The position numbers were made by a program, and so were the translations under genes. The notes under the pieces were generated by a model, which made no database searches, had not been told where the DNA came from, and saw nothing but the letters and a program-made list of their open reading frames with translations. A stretch of DNA of 64,000 nucleotides from Segatella baroniae B14 (lineage in GTDB: Bacteria > Bacteroidota > Bacteroidia > Bacteroidales > Bacteroidaceae). Within the stretch, counting starts at the first letter, position 1. Each line of letters starts with the position of its first letter. Shown here in pieces: positions 33,007 to 41,692 of this stretch. The stretch is from positions 1,590,001 to 1,654,000 of the forward strand of contig NZ_CP091799.1 in NCBI RefSeq assembly GCF_022024235.1, written 5' to 3'.

Positions 33007-33489
33007 CTATTTTAACAAAGCATAGAGTACATCGCTACCTGGATTCATCATGAGGAAACCATCTACTCTCGCAAAATCATTATTTTTTTCGTCCCATTTA
33101 TAGGTATCCACTGCCATCATACCGTTAGCAAGTGTTTCGTAGGTCATTAATTCATCAGCCTGCGCCAAGCTATTGTGCTTAGCATCCCAACGGCGACGAG
33201 TTACACTGTAACCTGCTATATCGTAGCTAAAATCAAGTACATAAGAAGTTTCCCACTTACCTGCCTTGTAAATCTTAGCTGTCTTTTTAACTAATCTATC
33301 TTGATCATCATAAGCATATTCATACTGCAACTTATGCTCAAGGATATTTTCTGATACATCAAAAACATTTACCATGGTAACATGGTCTTGATCCATTGCT
33401 ACATTATAACAAAAGCCATTAGGCTCTGAACTGTTTACCAAATTGAAAAACATTGTTGCTACTGTTGCTGCTGTAATAATTGCTTCCAT
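33007..33489 (-). CDS. DUF3836-like hypothetical protein, 160 aa
   Basis: The first gene of the GntR/ABC operon. An N-terminal hydrophobic stretch (AIITAATVATMFFNLV) resembles a weak signal or membrane anchor. The body is built of RHS/YD-like strand repeats: YEYAYDDQDRLVKKTAKIY, YVLDFSYDIAGYSVTRRRW, YKWDEKNNDFARVDGFL. This pattern fits the DUF3836 family of Prevotella/Bacteroides. Position behind the regulated promoter suggests a role with the transporter, for example envelope stress; the molecular function is unknown. Confidence 0.65.
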   Translation of the reverse strand: MEAIITAATVATMFFNLVNSSEPNGFCYNVAMDQDHVTMVNVFDVSENILEHKLQYEYAYDDQDRLVKKTAKIYKAGKWETSYVLDFSYDIAGYSVTRRRWDAKHNSLAQADELMTYETLANGMMAVDTYKWDEKNNDFARVDGFLMMNPGSDVLYALLK

Positions 33490-33592
33490 AACTTTTGATT
33501 TTTAAGTGGCTGACCGTTTTATGAGTCAGGGGTGTTATTAGTTTGAATTAAATTTTTATTATTGATTACTAACTCTTTTGCTCTCCAGTAGT

Positions 33593-33625
33593 AGTGTACT
33601 ACCATTGTAGAACACTGCAAATATA
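33593..33625 (-). promoter_or_regulatory. Operator 1 and -7 box of the GntR operon
   Basis: The dyad AGTGTACTA-N6-TAGAACACT (33593-33616) overlaps the transcription start expected from the reverse-strand TATATTTG box at 33618-33625. A repressor bound here would block initiation directly. Confidence 0.65.
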
Positions 33626-33831
33626 GAATAGATTTCAATAAGCTGCAATAGTTTAGAGCAAAAAACGATAATTTTTCGTTATATTTTAACATTTAGAAAC
33701 CTTTCATGGCATAAATCCAAACAAATTTAACTATAAATTAACTGATTTGTACTATTACAGTAGTACACTATCATCTACCATAACAGCTTATGAAAACGAA
33801 TACGATTCACCTAAAAATAATGAGGGCACGA
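33626..33831. other. Intergenic stretch with second operator
   Basis: No gene. Apart from operator 2 (33746-33769) the stretch is AT-rich upstream DNA of the GntR operon. Confidence 0.5.
33746..33769 (-). promoter_or_regulatory. Operator 2 of the GntR operon
   Basis: TTTGTACTA-N6-TAGTACACT has the same half-sites and the same 6-base spacer as operator 1. It lies 153 bp upstream, suggesting cooperative or looping repression. Confidence 0.55.
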
Positions 33832-33870
33832 CATGCATTCATATCAGTAATGAAAACATATCGTGCCCTC
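33832..33870 (-). terminator. Terminator of the MATE gene
   Basis: 10-bp perfect stem GAGGGCACGA / TCGTGCCCTC with a 19-base loop. On the reverse strand it is followed by ATTATTTTT, 23 bases past the stop codon. Confidence 0.7.
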
Positions 33871-33892
33871 AACAATATAGTAACAAGCCTGT

Positions 33893-35284
33893 TTAAGCAG
33901 TGGCAGGTACTTTAAAACTTTTGAGCCAACTTCCCCGATAAAGCAATGCTAAAAAGGCTAATCCGCGGCAAGTTAATTCTATTGCCATAGCAATCCATAC
34001 CCCCTTTAACCCCATGCTCTGTGCAAGGGTATAGGCCAACGTAAGTCTTACCATCCACATACTGCAAAGATTAATCAAAGCAGGCTTGATAGCATCTCCT
34101 GCTCCTACGCTAATACTATATACCACTATGCTAGCAGCAAAGAATGGTTCAGCAAAAGCCTCTATTCGTAAAACAGAAACGCCCAAATTTTGAATCTGCT
34201 CAACTGGCGTAAGGAGTGCCATCATTTCGGGCGCAAAGATATACATCACAACTCCCATAAAAGCCATTACTATCATACCCAAACCTACGGTCATATGGGC
34301 AAAATTCATGCACAAATCCATTCTATTAGCACCGCGTGTCTGCCCTACCAGTGTAGAGGCTGCTTCACCGATACCATACCCCGGCATATAACAAAGACTT
34401 TCTGCCGTAATAGCAAAAGAATTGGCAGCTATAGCAACATTACCCAAAGGAGCTACAATGAGTGTACTTACAATCTGAGCACCACTCATCAGTATATTCT
34501 GGGCTGCCATTGGTACACTAATCTTGGCAGCTATCTGTAAATAACTAGTTATCCATCGGAAAGGTTCATGATCTTGATGCAAGGCTAACATCTTATTTTT
34601 CCATGCTGCCATGTATAACATAGGAAGCGACGTAACGATATATGCCGACATCGTACCTAATGCAGCCCCTATAACACCCATATTGAGCATGTAAATAAAG
34701 AGGTAATTAAAGCAAACATCAAAAACACACATCAGGCCACTCAGAAAACTTGGTGTTTTCATGTTGCCCGAAGCTTTCAATATTGCACTGGTTAAATGAA
34801 ACAAGAGTACAAAAGGAAGTGTAAACGCATAAATCAAAAAATAACTCGATGATAATGTAGCTATGTCTGCACCACCTCCTAGCCAATACGGAAGAGGATT
34901 GTGAACGGCTATACCCACCAAACTCATGAGTAGACTAAAAGACAAGCCACAAATCAGAGCATGACGAAATACTTGACGAGCACGAACAAAGTCATTGGCT
35001 CCAATAAAATGGGCCACTTGCACAGAAAATCCAGATGAAACCGCTCCTAAAATACCTCCCATCAGCCAAGTTGTAGATTCTATCAAACCGATACTAGCTG
35101 AAGCTTCGGCACCCAAATGACCTACCATTGAAGCGTCGATAAAAAACATCATAACCGTAGTTACCTGTGCCAACATAGAAGGGATACTTAATCCTACTAT
35201 CAAATTAAGTTTCTCGCCATTCGTCATAGGCAGACCATTACGGATAGCTGCCATTAAGTGCTCTGTATTACTGATTTTGCTCAT
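33893..35284 (-). CDS. MATE-family multidrug efflux transporter, 463 aa
   Basis: A 12-helix cation-coupled exporter. The two homologous halves start near FIDASMVGHLGAEASASIGL and GAQIVSTLIVAPLGNVAIAA, with GYGIGEAASTLVGQTRGANR, the conserved second-half motif. The 463-residue length is standard. The reverse-strand TAACTTTG box (35301-35308) precedes the ATG by about 20 bases, so the gene is monocistronic. Substrate is unknown; a second, only distantly related MATE gene lies at 60701. Confidence 0.92.
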   Translation of the reverse strand: MSKISNTEHLMAAIRNGLPMTNGEKLNLIVGLSIPSMLAQVTTVMMFFIDASMVGHLGAEASASIGLIESTTWLMGGILGAVSSGFSVQVAHFIGANDFVRARQVFRHALICGLSFSLLMSLVGIAVHNPLPYWLGGGADIATLSSSYFLIYAFTLPFVLLFHLTSAILKASGNMKTPSFLSGLMCVFDVCFNYLFIYMLNMGVIGAALGTMSAYIVTSLPMLYMAAWKNKMLALHQDHEPFRWITSYLQIAAKISVPMAAQNILMSGAQIVSTLIVAPLGNVAIAANSFAITAESLCYMPGYGIGEAASTLVGQTRGANRMDLCMNFAHMTVGLGMIVMAFMGVVMYIFAPEMMALLTPVEQIQNLGVSVLRIEAFAEPFFAASIVVYSISVGAGDAIKPALINLCSMWMVRLTLAYTLAQSMGLKGVWIAMAIELTCRGLAFLALLYRGSWLKSFKVPATA

Positions 35285-35381
35285 ACCCTAAAAAGTGCTG
35301 CAAAGTTACAGCAAATATGCAGGATAACAAAATATCAATTGCAGTTTTATGTACCCATTTTACAGAAATCATAAAAAAAAA

Positions 35382-35410
35382 GAGGATTCCCCTTATAGAG
35401 AATCCCCTCA
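35382..35410 (-). terminator. Terminator of the GlyRS-FKBP operon
   Basis: On the reverse strand GAGGGGATTC pairs with GAATCCTC (2-base bulge) and is followed by a run of eight or more T. Confidence 0.75.
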
Positions 35411-35433
35411 GTAACAATAGTTTATTCCAAAAA

Positions 35434-36102
35434 TCATTCGTTTAGCAATCGGTTTTGCTTGACATAAACTATAGGAAGAGCTGTACCTGGACGAGAATAG
35501 CCATCCAAGGTAATATCAAATACCAAAACCGAATAAGCTGGAATTTCGTCTGTTGCAGTACTACCGTAGCCTAAATTGTAAGGTATATATACTTTCCATC
35601 GATCACCGATATGCATATATTGCAAAGCTGTAGAAAAGCCTTCTATAACACCATTGACCGTAAAAGAAGAAGGTCGCATAGTACTTTTATCATAAGCACC
35701 AGACCAACTCTGATCAAAAATGTAACCTAACTCAGCATCGTATGGCGAAGTATAACTGGTTGATTTCAACAGATAACCTCTATAGTCTACCAATACAGAA
35801 TCTGTAGACATAGGACATCCACTACCTGTACCTTCTTGAAGCACCTTAACAAGAATATTATCCGTTACATCATTTCGCACAGATTCAGCAAATGCATATG
35901 TATGGATAATCTTCCAACTTGTATCACCTTTATCGATGCTATCTTTTACTGCAGCATATTTGCTAGCAAAATAGCTATCGTTAGTGGCCTTCCAGTTCTG
36001 GAACTCCTCTACAGTACCATCAGCCTCGCTACATGATGCCAGTACAAGTACCGACACCATCAGCATGACGAATAATTTAATAGTTTTTAATTTCATTGGC
36101 AA
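35434..36102 (-). CDS. FKBP-type peptidyl-prolyl isomerase lipoprotein, 222 aa
   Basis: Accelerates proline isomerisation during folding of exported proteins. The lipobox VLVLASCSEADG is visible after a single hydrophobic segment, followed by a helical spacer and the FKBP domain: DSVLVDYRGYLL, FDQSW, the conserved VIEGFSTALQYMHIGDRWKV and IPYNLGYGST, ending LVFDITLDGY. The start overlaps the end of glyS by 20-26 bp (ATG at 36102 or 36096). Attachment is probably periplasmic or outer membrane. Confidence 0.9.
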   Translation of the reverse strand: MPMKLKTIKLFVMLMVSVLVLASCSEADGTVEEFQNWKATNDSYFASKYAAVKDSIDKGDTSWKIIHTYAFAESVRNDVTDNILVKVLQEGTGSGCPMSTDSVLVDYRGYLLKSTSYTSPYDAELGYIFDQSWSGAYDKSTMRPSSFTVNGVIEGFSTALQYMHIGDRWKVYIPYNLGYGSTATDEIPAYSVLVFDITLDGYSRPGTALPIVYVKQNRLLNE

Positions 36103-37636
36103 CCTTCTTAAGTAAAGAGGTGATACTTACGCGATCCTCTATGATAGAACGAAGCTGGTCAATATCTACACGCTCCTGTTCCATAGTATCACGGAAGCGC
36201 AATGTAACCTTATGATCCTTTGGAGTTTCGTGGTCTACAGTTACACAGAATGGTGTACCAACTGCATCCTGACGACGGTAACGCTTACCGATAGAATCTT
36301 TAGGATCACCATAATGTGTATTAAAGTGGAACTTCAAATTGTCTACGATTTCATGAGCCAACTCTGGCAGACCATCTTTCTTATCCAATGGGAAGACAGC
36401 ACACTTCACTGGTGCTAATGCCTCAGGCAACTTCAAAACAACACGAGTCTCACCATTTTCAAGAGTTTCTTCTGTATATGAATGACACATTACGCTCAAG
36501 AACATACGGTCTACACCAATAGATGTTTCTACATCATAAGGTACATAGCTTTCGTTACGTTCAGGATCAAAGTACTTGATACCACGACCTGAGAATTTCT
36601 CATGCTGACTCAAATCGAAGTCTGTACGAGAGTGAATACCCTCAACCTCCTTGAAACCGAATGGCAAGTGGAATTCGATATCGGTAGCAGCATTTGCGTA
36701 GTGGGCCAATTTTTCATGATCGTGATAACGATAATTCTCATCACCCATACCTAGAGCCTTATGCCATGCCAAACGAGCCTTCTTCCAGTATTCAAACCAT
36801 TTCATCTCTGTTCCTGGCTGACAGAAGAACTGCATTTCCATCTGCTCGAATTCACGCATACGGAATACAAATTGACGAGCAACAATCTCATTACGGAAAG
36901 CTTTACCTATCTGACAGATACCAAATGGCAACTTCATACGACCTGTTTTCTGTACGTTCAGGTAGTTAACAAAGATACCCTGTGCTGTTTCAGGACGCAA
37001 GTAAATCTTGTTTGTTGCATCGCTTAAAGAACCCATCTCTGTAGAGAACATCAAATTGAACTGACGGACATCGGTCCAGTTCTTGGTACCAGAAATTGGA
37101 TCAACAATACCCTCGTCGAGGATAATCTGCTTTAAAGCAGCGAGATCTGGTCCTTGCATAGCCTCAGTATAACGAGCATGCAACTCGTCACGCTTCTTTT
37201 GATTCTCAAGCACACGAGGATTAGTAGCACGGAACTGAGCCTCATCAAACTTATCGCCGAAACGCTTAGCAGCCTTAGCTACCTCTTTAGCAATTTTCTC
37301 TTCATACTTGCCAATCTGGTCCTCTATCAGATTATCTGCACGATAACGTTTTTTTGAATCACGGTTATCAATCAATGGATCGTTAAATGCATCAACATGA
37401 CCAGATGCCTTCCATGTTGTAGGGTGCATAAAGATACTAGCGTCAAGACCAACGATATTCTCGTGGAGCAACACCATACTCTGCCACCAGTACTGTTTAA
37501 TATTATTTTTGAGCTCTACACCATTCTGACCGTAATCATAAACGGCTGCAAGGCCATCATAAATTTCTGAACTTGGAAAGACAAAGCCATATTCCTTACA
37601 ATGACTTACAATCTTCTTGAAAACATCTTCTGCCAT
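36077..37636 (-). CDS. glyS: Glycine-tRNA ligase (single-chain, class II)
   Basis: Charges tRNA-Gly. Homodimeric eukaryote/archaeal-like form of about 519 residues: MAEDVFKKIVSHCKEYGFVF start, YDYGQNGVELK, motif 2 GKAFRNEIVARQFVFRMREF, EQMEMQFF and motif 3 SIGVDRMFLSV. The C-terminal anticodon-binding domain begins near APVKCAVFPL. The ATG at 37636 is chosen because a TATCTTTG -7 box (37684-37691) lies upstream of it, inside a longer reading frame that would start at 37789. It overlaps the FKBP gene downstream. Confidence 0.96.
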   Translation of the reverse strand: MAEDVFKKIVSHCKEYGFVFPSSEIYDGLAAVYDYGQNGVELKNNIKQYWWQSMVLLHENIVGLDASIFMHPTTWKASGHVDAFNDPLIDNRDSKKRYRADNLIEDQIGKYEEKIAKEVAKAAKRFGDKFDEAQFRATNPRVLENQKKRDELHARYTEAMQGPDLAALKQIILDEGIVDPISGTKNWTDVRQFNLMFSTEMGSLSDATNKIYLRPETAQGIFVNYLNVQKTGRMKLPFGICQIGKAFRNEIVARQFVFRMREFEQMEMQFFCQPGTEMKWFEYWKKARLAWHKALGMGDENYRYHDHEKLAHYANAATDIEFHLPFGFKEVEGIHSRTDFDLSQHEKFSGRGIKYFDPERNESYVPYDVETSIGVDRMFLSVMCHSYTEETLENGETRVVLKLPEALAPVKCAVFPLDKKDGLPELAHEIVDNLKFHFNTHYGDPKDSIGKRYRRQDAVGTPFCVTVDHETPKDHKVTLRFRDTMEQERVDIDQLRSIIEDRVSITSLLKKVANEIKNY

Positions 37637-37683
37637 TTTTATCTTAAATTTTGATTGTTTCCTATTTTTTCTAAATTTAGCTG

Positions 37684-37691
37684 CAAAGATA
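37684..37691 (-). promoter_or_regulatory. -7 box of glyS
   Basis: Reverse-strand TATCTTTG, 47 bases before the GlyRS ATG. It rules out the longer N-terminal frame. Confidence 0.6.
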
Positions 37692-37806
37692 CAACTTTTT
37701 TTATAAAAACGGCAAGAAACACGTTCTTTAGCTAACATTAACGAATATCTAGTAAAACCATAAGAATCAGAACAAACCGTTTTTTGCACATTTCGTTTTT
37801 TTTTTT

Positions 37807-37814
37807 TATCTTTG
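37807..37814 (+). promoter_or_regulatory. -7 box of parC
   Basis: TATCTTTG preceded by a run of T; 27 bases before the ATG at 37842. A TTG-started extension would begin inside this box and is therefore rejected. Confidence 0.6.
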
Positions 37815-37841
37815 CATGAAAATTACGTAATTAAAAATCCT

Positions 37842-40580
37842 ATGGACGACGATAACATTATAAACAACGACGACGAGGTAAAAGACGACGATGTCATAGA
37901 AGAAGGCGATCAGGATGAAACATGGTCAGAAGACAGCCATTCTGATTATAAACCAGCTGATCGTTTTGACGCATCCGCTGTACACCACTTGTCAGGTATG
38001 TACAAGAACTGGTTCCTCGACTATGCTTCGTATGTTATTTTGGAACGTGCCGTTCCCCATATTGAAGATGGTCTCAAGCCAGTACAACGACGAATATTAC
38101 ACTCTATGAAACGTATGGACGACGGACGCTATAACAAAGTAGCTAATGTTGTCGGACATACCATGCAGTTTCACCCTCATGGTGATGCTAGTATTGGCGA
38201 TGCACTCGTACAGTTAGGACAAAAAAATCTATTGATTGATACTCAAGGTAACTGGGGTAACATCTTAACGGGCGACCGTGCTGCCGCTCCACGATATATC
38301 GAAGCCAGATTGTCTAAATTTGCACTTGAAACCGTTTTTAATCCGAAAACTACCGAATGGCAGTTCTCATACGATGGACGTAACAAGGAGCCTATCACGC
38401 TCCCTGTAAAATTCCCATTGCTCTTAGCTCAAGGTGCAGAGGGTATTGCTGTAGGTCTATCTTCCAAGGTTCTACCTCACAATTTCATAGAAATCTGTAA
38501 TGCAGCTATCGCTTATCTCAAAGGTGAAGACTTCCATCTCTACCCTGATTTCCCTACTGGTGGTTCTATTGATGTCAGCAAATATAATGACGGACAGCGT
38601 GGTGGCGTACTTAAGGTACGTGCCAAGATTGAGAAAGTGGACAATAAAACACTTGCTGTTCGCGAAATACCATTCAGTAAGAACACATCGACATTGATCG
38701 AATCGATTACCAAGGCTGTAGAAAAGGGAAAAATCAAAGCGCGCAAAATTGAGGACAATACCTCTGCACAAGCAGAAATTCTGATTCATCTTGCTCCTGG
38801 TGTTTCTTCTGACAAGACCATGGATGCTCTCTATGCATTTACAGACTGCGAAATTAATATTTCTCCTAACTGTTGTGTCATCGAAGACCAGAAACCTTGC
38901 TTTTTGACTGTAAGCGATGTTCTTCGCCATTCTGCCGACCGCACAATGGGACTTCTGCGTCAGGAATTACTTATCCGTAAGCATGAACTCGAAGAACAGT
39001 TGTTCTTCAATAGCCTAGAACGTATTTTCATCGAGGAACGTATTTACAAAGAGCGTAAATTTGAGCAGGCAAAAAATCAAGACGAAGTTGTTGCTTTCAT
39101 CGATAGCAAATTGGAGCCTTTCAAACCTTCTTTCATCCGCGAGGTTACTCGTGAGGATATCGTACGTCTCCTCGAAATTAAGATGCAACGTATCCTAAAA
39201 TATAATAAGGATAAAGCAGACGAGCTGATTGCTAAGATTAAGGCCGAAATCGCTGAAATAGAGAAAGACCTCGCCAATATGGTTGGGGTTACTATCAACT
39301 GGTTTGAATATCTCAGAAACAAATATGGAGAGGGCCACGAACGTCTTACCGAAATACGAAACTTCGAGAATATCGAGGTTACCAAAGTGGTAGAAGCTAA
39401 CCAAAAGTTGTATATCAATCGCCAAGAGGGATTTGTCGGTACAGGACTCAAGAAAGACGAATTCGTTTGTAACTGTTCTGATCTTGATGATATCATTATT
39501 TTCTACAAGGACGGTAAATTTAAAGTGATTAAAGTAGCCGACAAAATATTTGTAGGCAAGAACATTCTGCATGTGCAGGTATTCAAGAAGAACGACAAGC
39601 GCACCATTTACAACTGTGTATATCGCGATGGCAAGCTAGGTTGGTACTATATCAAACGCTTCAATGTAACTAGCATGACCCGCGACAAATTATATGATAT
39701 AACTCAAGGAAAACCTGGCAGTAGAGTAAATTACTTTACTGCTAATCCTAATGGTGAAGCTGAAGTGATTAAGATTACCCTCGACCCGGATCCTAAGAAG
39801 AAAAAACAAAATATCTTTATCGAAAAAGATTTTGCAGAGATAATTATCAAGGGACGTGCTGCCAAAGGTAACCTTCTTACTAAGGGCTCTATTCATCGTA
39901 TAGGCCTAAAGAGTCACGGACACAGCACATTAGGAGGACGAAAAGTTTGGTTCGACCCAGACGTGAAACGCCTTAACTATGATGAGCATGGACGATTCCT
40001 GGGTGAGTTTAATGATAAGGACCAAATCTTAGTAGTTCTTGATAATGGTGAATTCTACGTTACCAACTTTGATGTCAATAACCATTACGAGGATAATATC
40101 TTGAAACTCGAGAAATGGGATGAACACAAGATATGGACAGCAGTTCTTTATGATGCCGACAATGAGGGCTATCCTTATGTGAAACGATTCACCATGGATG
40201 CCAGCAAAAAACATCAAAACTTGATGGGTGATAACATCAATAGTAAACTTGTCCTTCTTACTGATGTTGCATTTCCGAGAATCCAGATTACCTATGGTGG
40301 TGTAGATGCTATTCGTCCTGCTGAGATAATAGACGCAGAGCAGTATATAGGCCAAAAGAGCTTCAAAGCTAAAGGTAAACGTATCTCTATTTATAAAATC
40401 GACAAGATTGAAGAATTGGAGCCTACCCGATTCCCGGAACCAGAAACAGAAGAAGACACTGATAACGAGAAAGAAGAGGTAGTAGAAAACCTTGATCCGG
40501 ATGCAGGAAAAAGCCAGCAACAGGTAATAGACGAGATAACCGGTCAGCTTAGTCTTTTCCCTGAAGATGACGAACAATAA
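37842..40580 (+). CDS. parC: DNA topoisomerase IV subunit A (ParC type), 912 aa
   Basis: Breakage-rejoining subunit that decatenates chromosomes. After an acidic N-terminal 40 residues the catalytic domain runs from SGMYKNWFLDYASYVILERA, with GDAAIG-like HPHGDASIGDALVQL and the active Tyr152 in APRYIEARLS. The coiled-coil gate (about 390-480) is followed by a C-terminal beta-pinwheel whose canonical gyrase QRRGGKG box is absent, which favours ParC over GyrA. The tail is acidic. The partner parE is not in the window. A perfect 28-bp hairpin follows the stop. Confidence 0.9.
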   Translation: MDDDNIINNDDEVKDDDVIEEGDQDETWSEDSHSDYKPADRFDASAVHHLSGMYKNWFLDYASYVILERAVPHIEDGLKPVQRRILHSMKRMDDGRYNKVANVVGHTMQFHPHGDASIGDALVQLGQKNLLIDTQGNWGNILTGDRAAAPRYIEARLSKFALETVFNPKTTEWQFSYDGRNKEPITLPVKFPLLLAQGAEGIAVGLSSKVLPHNFIEICNAAIAYLKGEDFHLYPDFPTGGSIDVSKYNDGQRGGVLKVRAKIEKVDNKTLAVREIPFSKNTSTLIESITKAVEKGKIKARKIEDNTSAQAEILIHLAPGVSSDKTMDALYAFTDCEINISPNCCVIEDQKPCFLTVSDVLRHSADRTMGLLRQELLIRKHELEEQLFFNSLERIFIEERIYKERKFEQAKNQDEVVAFIDSKLEPFKPSFIREVTREDIVRLLEIKMQRILKYNKDKADELIAKIKAEIAEIEKDLANMVGVTINWFEYLRNKYGEGHERLTEIRNFENIEVTKVVEANQKLYINRQEGFVGTGLKKDEFVCNCSDLDDIIIFYKDGKFKVIKVADKIFVGKNILHVQVFKKNDKRTIYNCVYRDGKLGWYYIKRFNVTSMTRDKLYDITQGKPGSRVNYFTANPNGEAEVIKITLDPDPKKKKQNIFIEKDFAEIIIKGRAAKGNLLTKGSIHRIGLKSHGHSTLGGRKVWFDPDVKRLNYDEHGRFLGEFNDKDQILVVLDNGEFYVTNFDVNNHYEDNILKLEKWDEHKIWTAVLYDADNEGYPYVKRFTMDASKKHQNLMGDNINSKLVLLTDVAFPRIQITYGGVDAIRPAEIIDAEQYIGQKSFKAKGKRISIYKIDKIEELEPTRFPEPETEEDTDNEKEEVVENLDPDAGKSQQQVIDEITGQLSLFPEDDEQ

Positions 40581-40584
40581 AATC

Positions 40585-40654
40585 GTAGATACTTTAAAGA
40601 ATAAATCCTCACAATCTTCCTGATTCGTGAGGATTTATTCTTTAAAGTATCTAC
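40585..40654. terminator. Bidirectional terminator with 28-bp perfect stem
   Basis: 40585-40612 and 40627-40654 are exact inverted copies (start GTAGATACTTTAAAG) with a 14-base loop. It exactly fills the space between the converging stop codons of parC and the B3/B4 gene. Confidence 0.85.
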
Positions 40655-40655
40655 A

Positions 40656-41321
40656 TTATTTATAAAGAAAATATTTTCCTCCCTTACCATACGCATACAT
40701 ATTGATGAGTTGAAGAATATACTCAGCATTCTGTCGTACATGCTCCGTATCCCCATCATAGCCATTGACTAGAACGACAAGATGTGTGGTAGAAAGTCTG
40801 ATACGTGTACGCTCATGATCAGAAGTTGGCGTACCTACGCCTCCCTCAGCATCACGATACACTGGCAAACCCTCGATATTAATCATACCTCGTCCGATAC
40901 CTTCATAAGGTTCACCAGCCCTGCCTATACCAAGCGTAAGTGTATCGCCCACAAAATAATCAGCATCAAAACCACCTATACTATTACCAAAAACAATACT
41001 TGCCAGATTTAACATATCTACCAAAGTATCGATCTGATATAAGTCTTTTCCTTGAATCATTCTTCGGACAAGCGCTTCTGCTGCCGGACGATAACGCGAG
41101 GGATCTTTACCACAAGCTTTGTATACCTTTCGTGTAGCTGCAATGCTTGGAATTTCTTTAAGACTCTCCGTAGTTAGAGATGCCTTAAAAATATTAGCCT
41201 GCTGACGAATATCACTCCACAAATCTTGACAAAACGGACTATTCACTACTTGAGCTTCTACACACGCTCCCACAAAGTTCGGACATACCGATTTGATTTC
41301 TTCACTAACTATAATATTCAT
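40656..41321 (-). CDS. B3/B4 tRNA-binding-domain protein, 221 aa
   Basis: A stand-alone version of the phenylalanyl-tRNA synthetase beta-chain B3/B4 editing-type domain. Visible are the helical start VSEEIKSVCPNFVGACVEAQ, then SIAATRKVYKACGKDPSRYRPAAEALVR as two blocks, LVDMLNLASIVFGNSIGGFD and the strand YRDAEGGVGTPTSDHERTRI. Members may hydrolyse mis-charged amino acids or bind tRNA; not proven. The start at 41321 is preferred because the TATATTTG box at 41342-41349 lies over the alternative upstream Met. Confidence 0.85.
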   Translation of the reverse strand: MNIIVSEEIKSVCPNFVGACVEAQVVNSPFCQDLWSDIRQQANIFKASLTTESLKEIPSIAATRKVYKACGKDPSRYRPAAEALVRRMIQGKDLYQIDTLVDMLNLASIVFGNSIGGFDADYFVGDTLTLGIGRAGEPYEGIGRGMINIEGLPVYRDAEGGVGTPTSDHERTRIRLSTTHLVVLVNGYDGDTEHVRQNAEYILQLINMYAYGKGGKYFLYK

Positions 41322-41341
41322 AAAATTCGTTCTTTTAGGCA

Positions 41342-41349
41342 CAAATATA
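41342..41349 (-). promoter_or_regulatory. -7 box of the B3/B4 gene
   Basis: Reverse-strand TATATTTG, 20 bases before the chosen ATG. Confidence 0.55.
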
Positions 41350-41692
41350 TAAAAATAGGCTCAGAAAATTGTCACAAGAGAATATTTTTCCGTCATCTGA
41401 GTAAAAAAATTAAAACATGGGCCGACTAATGAACACATACCTCTCAAAAGCGTTTTATTCTTAATGCTACACACGATTGTTACATTTATTCTCATATTCT
41501 CAATTTGTCCTTTATACATCTGACAACATACTTACGACAGCTATATTCCTAACAACAAAAACAAATTTCTGTCATATATAAGACGATTATCCGTCAAAAT
41601 AACGTCGTAAGAATAAAAAAAAGAAAAGACTGCCCAAGATCAATAAAAAAAATATATCTTTGCTTAGTTAACTTTGAATTTTATACAACACA
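41350..41692. other. Intergenic region before sensor kinase
   Basis: No gene. A TATCTTTG -7 box at 41655-41662 lies 30 bases before the kinase ATG; nothing else is clear. Confidence 0.5.

Noticed and set aside
37637..37789. 51-residue N-terminal extension of GlyRS
   Set aside because: The promoter -7 box at 37684-37691 lies inside it, and GlyRS family proteins begin at the MAEDVF-type start.
37812..37841. TTG-started extension of ParC
   Set aside because: It would begin within the TATCTTTG promoter box.
40029..40577. 182-codon open frame on the reverse strand
   Set aside because: Antisense to the end of parC, with hydrophobic low-complexity composition typical of a shadow frame.
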